From Heterodera schachtii (lineage: Eukaryota > Nematoda > Chromadorea > Rhabditida > Heteroderidae), in contig SIJG01000059.1 in assembly GCA_023374025.1 (NCBI GenBank), positions 925,248 through 989,247 of the forward strand: a DNA stretch of 64,000 bases, read 5' to 3'. The position numbers were made by a program, and so were the translations under genes. Under the pieces are notes generated by a model that saw only the letters and a list, made by a program, of their open reading frames with translations, made no database searches and had not been told where the DNA came from. This document shows, in pieces, positions 56,280-64,000 of this stretch. Position 1 is the first letter of the stretch; every line of letters starts with the position of its first letter.

Positions 56280-58339
56280 GCCATTTTTTGGTCAATCTTT
56301 CAAGCAAAGCAATAGTAAAATAATGGGGGTCCGGTGATGCCATTATGCACTGCCAGGAGAATTTTTTGGTTTAAAGAGGAAGATGTTTTAAATTTTCGAA
56401 AAGATTTGCCCATTTTTTTTGAAAAAATTTTTTTTTGGGGGGGGGGGGGGAATTCCCACCCCTTGGCTGTGGGCCTGGCCTCAAGAAAAATTTTCTTTAT
56501 TTATTTATTTTTAATTTTTAAATAGACTAAAAAACACTGAAAAATTGAACTTCGCTAAAACAATTCATGTTAATGTATTTTGAGTTTCAGTGCTCCATGG
56601 CACTAATTAGCCCAGTAATTAATTAATTAATTGCCCACATTCAATTTGCCAATTTCCATTGGCAACTCGCTGAGATTGTTGTGCCGCAGTGAGAGAATGG
56701 CCAACGATTGACAGCCGCCAATTTTTGGAGGAAAGGAGTGCAAATTGTCCACGTTCAGATCCAAAAAACGCAATCGTCGCAAATTGGCCAATGCTGGAAG
56801 GAATTTCCTAAAAAAAAAAAAAAAAATTAAATTATGTATAAAATTTAAAACAAAAATTTTCAGTAAAAATTTGGGAAAAATAAAATAAAAAAGAGCCGTG
56901 CGTTCGACGGACCATGATGTTGTTCATATTTCATTGAAAAATGGGTAATTTTTAGGGCAATTTTGAAATCATAGGGGAATTTTGTGGAACGTCGGCGCCG
57001 AGTGGGAAAAATTTTTTCAGGGATTTAAAATACACATAAAATGTGTTAAAGGGACAGGCCCGTAACCAGGGGGGGGGGGGGGGGGGGGGTGGCAAGGGGG
57101 GGCAGTTGCTCCCCCCCCCCCCCCCCCGAAACGAAAAATTTTTCCAGTAAAAAATGGCAATTTTAAAAAATTCTTTAGCCAAGTTTTTCTTAAAAAAACG
57201 CAGTAAAAATTCAAAAATTTTTTTACAAGTTGTTGCCTTAAAACGGCCAAAATTGGATAATTTTTAGTGAAAAAGTGCAGTTTTGACCCAGCAGCGGGGA
57301 AAAAATAATTTTTATTGGGTAAATAGCAAAAAAAAAAAAAGGTCTTCAGGTCGGGTCCCCCCCCCCCCAAAAATTTTCTTTTGCACAAATAGCAAAAAAA
57401 AAATAGTCCACTTTTTGGAGAAAGCGGCTACAAATCCCAATCACATTTTTTTGCTCTACTGCGCTGAAAATTTTAGTAGCACTGGAAAGAAAAAAACTTT
57501 TTTGGCCCCAAGAGCAAAAAAAAAAAAAAAATTTGCCCCTCCCGAAATTTTTTTCTGGTTACGGGGGGCCTGTAAAGAGATGTGCTGAACCTGCTGGAGT
57601 TGGCTGCTTGAGTTCGTTGTCGCACATAATTAAATTGGTGAGCAGTGCACGTGAACACATTGCCGGGGGCTGCACCGTCGAATTTTTTTTGGCCGCTTTC
57701 AGCACTTTCAACCGCATCAATTGGCCTCCTGTACAATAATAAAATGGTGGGCAAATTTTTTCAACTTTTATAAATAATGTATATAAAATTTGGAGTTAAT
57801 TTTTAATTAATTTCTTATGCATTTTAATATTTAAAATTCCAAATGATGAAGACAATTAAAAAAGGTGCAATGCGTTTTAATGAAAAATAATAATTTTATT
57901 AGGAAAAAAAAAATTCGCTGAAAACAAAGCAAAAAAAAAAAATCTATTTTTGTTTTAATTTGAAATTTATGTCGTAAAAAATGCACGGGGGACACGGCGT
58001 CCTGTTATAAGTCAGGACTTTTTTCTCCGGGCTCCTGTTTCCAGGTCAGAAAGACTCGTAAATCCGGGTCCGGGTTTTTTGCAAAATTCAGCTCTCCATT
58101 TTTTACTATAATATTATTCATAAGGCATCAATTCTCAATCACCGACCAAATGAGCTCGGCACTTGCTGGTTCTCGCACAACGCCAGGTTTGCCAGGTTTT
58201 GCAGGTCGTTGCGCATCGGCAGTTCCGTCAACTGGTCCCCACTGATGTCCAACGTGCGCAGCGCGCGGCAGCGCATCAGTTTGCCGGGCAACATCTTGCA
58301 GTGCAAGTCGATCAGTTCAATGCTGACGACGCGGTCCAT
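54242..58339 (-). CDS. Leucine-rich-repeat single-pass membrane protein (six exons)
   Basis: Proposed exons: 58339-58147, 57728-57591, 56793-56639, 56143-55982, 55023-54775, 54433-54242. All phases agree, giving 1089 nt and 362 residues. Residues about 1-205 are leucine-rich repeats (LRTLDISGDQLTELP, LDLADNSLQYLP, SLAILSLRHNNLSELP), ending in LSALWLSFNQ, a wording seen in LAP proteins (Scribble/Erbin/LET-413). Then come an acidic stretch, a Thr/Pro-rich linker (about 245-270), one membrane segment (about 277-293, LFVAAAIIVFFMLYF) and a Pro/Glu-rich tail ending FKMRS. No signal peptide is obvious, so the repeats may face the cytosol. An acceptor TTTACAG lies 9 nt before the ATG and could be a trans-splice site. 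Two donors (GTCGGT, GTGGGC) are weak. LAP proteins normally lack a membrane segment, so this is not a plain orthologue. The introns are full of MITE pieces. Confidence 0.65.
55024..55981. other. Intron of the LRR gene with GC hairpins and poly-G runs
   Basis: Holds two GC-hairpin modules (55357-55390, 55711-55741), G-runs at about 55170-55280 and 55840, and a CAGGCCCGTATC end at about 55494 resembling the element at 57055. No complete element bounded. Confidence 0.6.
57055..57572. mobile_element. hAT-like MITE 8 (poly-G/poly-C interior) in LRR intron
   Basis: 518 bp, ends CAGGCCCGTAACCAG / CTGGTTACGGGGGGCCTG, target duplication TAAAGGGA/TAAAGAGA (7 of 8). Very long G and C runs near both ends. 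It lies 18 bp from the donor of exon 57591-57728. Confidence 0.75.
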
Positions 58340-58348
58340 TTTGGAGGG

Positions 58349-60339
58349 CTGTAAATGAAAAAAAAAAAATAATGTATTCGGAGAATGGAACAATTTGAGG
58401 CATTGAACAGCTAAAAAGGCAAAGGTCCCCATATTTTTGGGCTAAAAATGATTCATTTTTATTCCCCCCTCCCCTTCCTTTTACCGTTTCGCCGCTTCGT
58501 TGACCAAGGACGAACAGAAAAAGAAGTATTTTTTGAGTAGCAATCGACATATGTACAAAAAAATTAATCCTTGATATCTAAATTTTGGGTATCAATCGAA
58601 GGCTTTGCCTTAGAAGTTTTTGGCTAACTTATTTTTGGCTCAAGAAAACAGACAAAAAGTCGGGCTTATTCCAGTTTATGGGTCCAATCAAAGACCATAT
58701 TTAGTTTCTTAGACCATCACTTTTCTTTTACTTGATCAATCCAAACATTCTTGGTATCAATCGAAAGCTTGAAGTCTAAATAAGTTTAAATGTAACTCAA
58801 TTCTGTGCTAAAGGCAACTCGAAAAATGTTTGATTTCGTTTTTCTCGTTGTAATTTTTTTTTTCAAAATACAAGCAAATGCTCTTTACTTGTTTATACAT
58901 AAATTCATTAAACTTTAAGCTTTCAGTTAATACATACCAAGAATGTTTAGATTGACCAAGTAAGAACAAAAAGTTATGGCCTAAGAAATGCGTAAATTTG
59001 CAGGAAAGCCAAAGTTTTTGTCTAACTTTTTTGGGTTCTCAAAACAATAAGACAAAAATGTGTTCAAGAGTAAACTCGTAAGAGCTGTATTTTTTTCTTT
59101 TTGTCAGTTTTTGCTTTTGTTTTCATAATTCTTAAGACTAAGCTTCAGAATGGAACCAAGCAAATCACATTTGAATGAGGGATTTGGTACAAAAAAAGGT
59201 TGTGAAATAGTGGAATGTGGGGCGTTTTGGCGGCGCCGGCGTTCCGACACCAGCCGAGTTTTAGGACGAACTTTTTTAGTTGCCGACAAAATCCAACAAG
59301 CTTGGTATCAATCGCCACAAGCTTATCATGTTTTGGAAATATTTCTAAACAATTGCTTCGTGATTAAACATTTCAAAAAAGTCATAAAATGAGAATTGCA
59401 AAATAGAGTCGAAATTTTTCTTTGTAACTTTTTTTGCATTCTTAAAATAGTTACTTGTGCTTTTTTGTAAGACTAATAGAGGCATGTGAAGAGCTTGCAC
59501 AATGATACCAAGATTGTTGGGTTTGGTTTACAATGAAAAAAGTTACAAAAAGTAAAAAAGTACAAAAATTTGGCGGAAACAATCCATCCATTCCTGGAAC
59601 AAATATTTTGTAAACACGAGAAGGGAAGGGAAGAAAATGTGATCGAGAAGAATGACAAATTTACATTTTTATGTGCCCTTATATATGCTTCTGCACGGAA
59701 AAATTGAAGAATGTGTGTTCCTCATCAAATTCAACAAAAAAATTTTTTTTTGCTTTTTTATGAATTTTCGTGACTTTTTTCACTTTTTAATGCAAAATTT
59801 GAATTTAAGCAAAAGAAAATGCCTAAAAATAAAGAAATTGTAACCATAATTTTCATTTTTCTAAGTCTAAAATGTTTTTTTTTACTCTTGGCTAATTTTA
59901 ATGACTCCGGGTTTTTTGTGATTTTTGGCGATTTCTTTTTTGCTTTTTGCCTTATGAGTAAGAAATGTTACATTCTCATTATGTTTTAACATTTATTTTC
60001 ATATTGTTTTTTTTGTCCAATTGTCCATTAGTCAGAAGCATTTGGGATTTTGATTGTGGCTATGACTAAATTTATTTCTCCATTTCAACATTTTTTTTTG
60101 CTATTTTATTTTATTCTTTTTCGTATAAATTATTCGTCCACACCACAACCAATTAATTAACTGACCTAATTAATTGGTCAATTAGAATAGGTACATACAT
60201 ATCTATCCATAAAATGCATTGGTATGTGTGGCGTTCTGTCCATCCCATTTCCCGTTTCAACAATAGTCACACTACTGATCACAATTTTCGTTATCCTCCT
60301 CCCATCATTTCTCACATTATTAATTTGTCGTCATTTGCC
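58349..60339. other. Upstream region of LRR gene with dispersed GGTATCAATCGAAAGC words
   Basis: No gene supported. The word TTGGTATCAATCGAAAGC or its reverse recurs near 58572, 58755, 58937, 59302 and 59501, with companion sequence about TTCTAAAC...TTGCTTCGTGATTA. Probably decayed copies of one repeat family, also present at 24040, 60430, 60620 and 63872. Confidence 0.55.
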
Positions 60340-60722
60340 GGACCGGGCCGTTTTCGTACGGGCCGTTTTCGTATGAGCGCACATTTTTGGGTATAATTTT
60401 TTTCTTTGTCAACCAAATCCAACTTTCTTGGTATTATTCGAGAGCCCTAAGTGTCTTCTATTAGGCTGCAAAATTTCGAAAATTTCGTTAAGGTTAAAAA
60501 AAGTTATGGCCAAAAAAGTTGGAAAATCAGGTTTTTTGAATTCTTCTGGCCATAACATTTTTGAACCTTAACGAGATTTTTTCGAAATTTTGCAGGCTAA
60601 TAGAGGACAATTAGGGCTATCGAATGATACCAAGATTGTTGAATTTGGTTGGCAAAGAAAAAACTGATACCCAAAATGTGCGCTCATACGAAAACGGCCC
60701 GTACGAAAACGACCCCGACCCG
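60340..60722. mobile_element. Palindromic MITE with 9-bp duplication (Mutator-like)
   Basis: 383 bp, two arms of about 165 bp, starting near GGGCCGTTTTCGTACGGG, flanked by TCATTTGCC (60331-60339, 60723-60731). Each arm contains the TATCATTCGA-type word. Almost the whole element folds on itself. No coding capacity. Confidence 0.85.
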
Positions 60723-60731
60723 TCATTTGCC

Positions 60732-61736
60732 TGTCCACAGATCACTAATTTGAAGAATCCAATTTAAATGTCCTGATTGATCATGTTTGCATTTTTATGA
60801 TGTTTGTTGCATGCCAACAGGTGTGGCACGTAATTCTGAATTTCCGACTTTTTTGGGCTGTGGGATTCAGATTTCCCAAAATTTTCGAGAAAAGGTTGGA
60901 AACTTTGGATTTTTTACGAAACACTATTTAGGGACGAAAAGTTGGAAAATTTTTCAATGTTTTTTTAATTTTTGAAATTTACGATTTCTGACTTTTTGGG
61001 TTGTCGGAATTCCGATTTCGAAACATTTTCAAGTCCCAGAATTTTTGTTTCGGATAAATTGTTGAGCTATGGAATTTAGTTTTAATTCCGATTTCCGAAA
61101 TATTTTTTGCTCTCTGAATGCCGTTACATGCCATCTGATTGTGATAACAAAATTAATTTTTAAAATTGCCTTTCCAATAGGTTTTACAAATTGACCCCAA
61201 TGTTTGTTCGTCGTTTCGATGTTTTATAATTTGAGTTTTTTGCCAAAGAAAAATTCTTTTAATGAATTTTTCCATTATTTTCTTTTTTCTGCTAAACTTC
61301 AATTCGGTTCAACCATGTGGTTGGCTGAAACCCACGGTGATTCAAAGGTCAATTTGGACAAACTCGGCCAGTTACAATGACGTGGTCAGTAAATGAAGAA
61401 TTTTTAATTTTATTTAATCTAAATTATGCTGTCATGACAATTCGTACAAAAGGATACTTGCGCCAATGGTGCTTTATTGTTATTTTAATTTTTATGCACT
61501 ATAGTTGATGTTGACGCCATTTCGTGGCGTGGCGCATGTGAAATTGTTATTTGGGGACCTCTATATGTAGGAATTCATTTAAGTCAAATTGACAAAGTTT
61601 TATAATCTCAAAGCAAGACTGATTCGGTGGTCTTTGAGAAGAACTTTGCAACTGTCTTTGATAAAGATTTACTTATTTTTCCTTTTGTACGAGTTGCTAG
61701 GAGGTTGCTGCCAACGGTCCCATTTCTTACCATTAG
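60732..61736. other. Non-coding stretch with a degenerate CCGATTTCCGA repeat
   Basis: 60826-61135 is bounded by GGCACGTAA and, inverted, GGCATGTAA, and iterates TTCCGA words like the repeat at 40970, so it is probably an old MITE. Nothing else supported. Confidence 0.5.
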
Positions 61737-62898
61737 AACGCAACAATGATCGAGCAGCACTTCGGCATTAATTGCGTTGAGCTCGAATTGCCGATGGACA
61801 TTTCACAATTCTCCGTTAACGTCTCAGCATCGCTTTTTGATTTATCGTGTGCAGAGTTCCTTAAAAAACGGGATCTCGACGAACTGCCAAACAATTATCT
61901 TCAAGTCGCAAAGCGTTGGCAGAAGCATGTGAAATGGTTACAACAGTGCTGAGATGCAAAAAGTACTACAGTGATTGTGTGGTTAGCCTTTGTTGACCGA
62001 ATTTTGCGGATGATTAGTGAACAAAAAATGATGAATTTTAATAAATAATTTATAAATGAAATACAATTTAAAAAATTATTATGAAAAATTGAAAAATTAG
62101 CAACAGGGCACTACTATATTGCTCTGTGGTGGCAGAATTAAAAACTTTTTTTTTAAATTTTTTTAGAATAATTGGTAATTTTTTTAAACTGCCTCTTGGT
62201 TTTTTTTAAAGGCATTTATAAAAAAGAAATCCTTTTTAAAAATAAATTAAAGTAGTTTGCATTTAGACCTCGCCATCACGCTGCGATGTGTTGGGAGACG
62301 ATTGCCAACCAACCCGGGACCTGTTACTCAAGGCGGAACAACTTCTGGAATGCTGTTCACCCTCCAAAACACTTTACCCATGTACATGCGGGCGTCCTTC
62401 CCCAAGTGTTTCATTAGTGGGTTTTACCAATTATTTAATCTCAGTACCATTTCAAATATGAAATTTTAAATTTTCAGGATAAATGTTCTCAGTCATTCCT
62501 GGTGAAAATTGGTTTTTAAAGCAGAATCAATAGCGGGCATCAGCATAAGAAAGGGCGACCCATTGGAAGCTGATGACATATTGTACACAAAGGAAGAGGC
62601 GCAGGAAATGTTTGACTATTTTTTCGAAGGTGAAATAAGTTATGTGTTATTAATTTTATAATTGATGGCAGATATTTTTCAAAATCATTTTCAATTTAAT
62701 TATATTATTTTGTCAAAAAGCTCAATTTTGTTATTTTCTAGACGACTTAGCACAATTTTCCTTTAATTGTTTTTTTAAATTTTATTCAAGTGTGCTCACA
62801 ATGCTTCAATCACTGACACGGGCAGAACGTCGACTGAGAAGACAAGCAAAGCCAAAACTGAACAAATGGACAAAATTCCCGATTCCAATCAAAGTCTA
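61737..62898 (+). CDS. Exon-like pieces of an unrecognised plus-strand gene
   Basis: Candidate exons: about 61737-61952 (HFGINCVELELPMDISQFS...HVKWLQQC, stop at the end, so it may belong to another transcript); 62266-62440 (after TTGCATTTAG, GC-rich, best frame uncertain); about 62525-62630 (IAGISIRKGDPLEADDILYT, donor GTGAAA); and about 62790-62898 (MLQSLTRAERRLRRQAKP...WTKFPIPIKV, then stop). The last two look coding, but phases between my guessed boundaries do not close. No domain recognised. Confidence 0.35.
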
Positions 62899-63235
62899 GA
62901 ATCTTATAATAAGTGATTCGCCCTTCTCACTGTTGACCATTTGATGTAATTTCTGCTGTGAGTCTGCCGATGCTATTTAAGAAGAAGCAAAAATTGGAAA
63001 ATTTTAATTTTTTTTTTAATTTTTGCGTTACATCAATTGGCCAGAAAGATTGGATAAAGCCGGAATTTTGAAAATCCTATGGTTTTGGGGTTGAAATCAG
63101 GTCGGGCTAGGTTTACGGTATTCAAATCCCGGTTTTATAATGTTCTTAATTCAAGGCAGTAAGTGAAGATCAAAAAATAAATTAAAAAAGAGAAAAAGTG
63201 GGGAATAAATGTTCTCAAAGAATATCAGTTGCTGT

Positions 63236-63305
63236 CGTGCAAATAGCGCAATGGTTAAAGCGCGCCACGAGACATTCATTGGGCAGGTTCAGTCCCGCAT
63301 GCACG
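63236..63305 (+). tRNA. tRNA-like sequence, probably pseudogene
   Basis: CGTGCAA...ATGCACG can pair at 6 of 7 positions as an acceptor stem. D-arm AGCGCAATGGTTAAAGCGC and B box GGTTCAGTCC are present; the T-stem pairs 4 of 5. The anticodon arm is poor, so I name no isotype. It could be a tRNA pseudogene or SINE head. Confidence 0.35.
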
Positions 63306-64000
63306 CAGTTGATTTTTATTTTTTAACTTGACCTTTTTTTCTCGCAGATAATTCAAATATTTAATCACATAATCGCTGTCTTTTTTTGTTGTCAACCCTA
63401 GCTTAGAAAGAATAAAAAATAATTGTAAAATTTTGTAAAATTTTAATTTCACTATTTTCGTTCAAATTCATTTTCTATTCGCACTTAAAGTCGGAGTAAA
63501 AAAAGCAGAAAATTGGCAATAGCAAATGATCATGTTATTCACGAAATTTATTATATTTTTGTTAAGAAGTTCTCAAAAAACCCAAAAAAGTGGCAAAAAC
63601 ATTGACGAAATGCCAAAATAGTGGCATAATTATTTCAGTGGCCAAAAATCCAAAATTCGACTCCAAATTAATTATTTAAATAATTTTTGTCAATTTAAGC
63701 TTCATCCTCCAATATCAATTGAATTGATGGGATTGAAGAAGCAAATTCAATCCAAAATTTGATGGAAACATTAACAAAACAAATAATGAAATGAGAACCT
63801 AAAATTTGACACAAATTAATTTATTTGTTTTGATAAACGATTAAATCAATTTACTTTGTCATCCGAAATCAAACATTGTTGGTATCATTCGAAAGCTTAA
63901 CATGTTTAGAAGCTATTTTAAGCTATTGCTTCGCGATTAGACAATTGCTAAAAAAAGTTATAACATGGAAATTGCAAAAAAAAAAAAAAGAATCAAAATT
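63306..64000. other. Non-coding end of window with dispersed repeat
   Basis: AT-rich. 63860-64000 carries the TTGGTATCATTCGAAAGC repeat with its companion ATGTTTAGAAGCTATTTTAA and GTTATAACATGGAAATTGC. No gene seen. Confidence 0.55.

Overview
The window looks like a piece of a nematode genome, possibly a plant-parasitic tylenchid. The pointers are a BEL/Pao retroelement with a phlebovirus-glycoprotein-like Env (an arrangement known from nematode Cer7/Tas-type elements), short exons with pyrimidine-AG acceptors, strong AT bias and no bacterial signals. Species was not determined. Two compartments meet at an assembly gap (28122-28839): a very AT-rich left part with few genes, and a less AT-rich right part packed with transposon debris, hAT-like MITEs and a few host genes.

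Left part. 1-3200, 19600-23510 and 24770-28121 hold no gene I can support. 3201-19599 is a tandem pair of minus-strand BEL/Pao elements sharing one LTR. The right element has LTR, primer-binding site, two methionine-less upstream ORFs, Gag-protease, Pol and Env. The left one is a gag-only derivative with a 16-unit repeat array in its leader. The shared LTR is a mosaic of the outer two. A 1-kb Gypsy gag-protease fragment sits in the BEL protease, flanked by an 8-bp duplication. 23511-24769 is a foldback element carrying a coding-like fragment.

Right part. Exon fragments resembling the M41/m-AAA (FtsH, AFG3L/paraplegin) protease are spread over 28986-39340 on the plus strand; two of them are split by hAT-like MITEs, so I call a pseudogene. 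Its large intron holds a decayed Gypsy pol, a short gag-only LTR element with an alternating hairpin array, and other insertions. 46858-52956 is a young Gypsy element with 5-bp target duplications, equal-length LTRs and one long gag-pol frame, itself split by a 962-bp hAT-like MITE. A second 962-bp copy lies at 36837-37798.

From 54242 to 58339 (minus strand) I can assemble a six-exon gene with fully consistent phases: a 362-residue leucine-rich-repeat protein with one membrane segment. Exon-like pieces of an unknown plus-strand gene lie at 61737-62898.

The most unusual theme is a cohort of hAT-like MITEs at 29.9-57.6 kb. They have 8-bp target duplications and short CAGGG- or TAGRG-type ends. 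Each has subterminal regions built from a different iterated short word, yet many share an internal module with a near-palindromic GC hairpin next to a GTTAACAG box. I count 13 clear hairpin copies, all between 30.2 and 55.8 kb.
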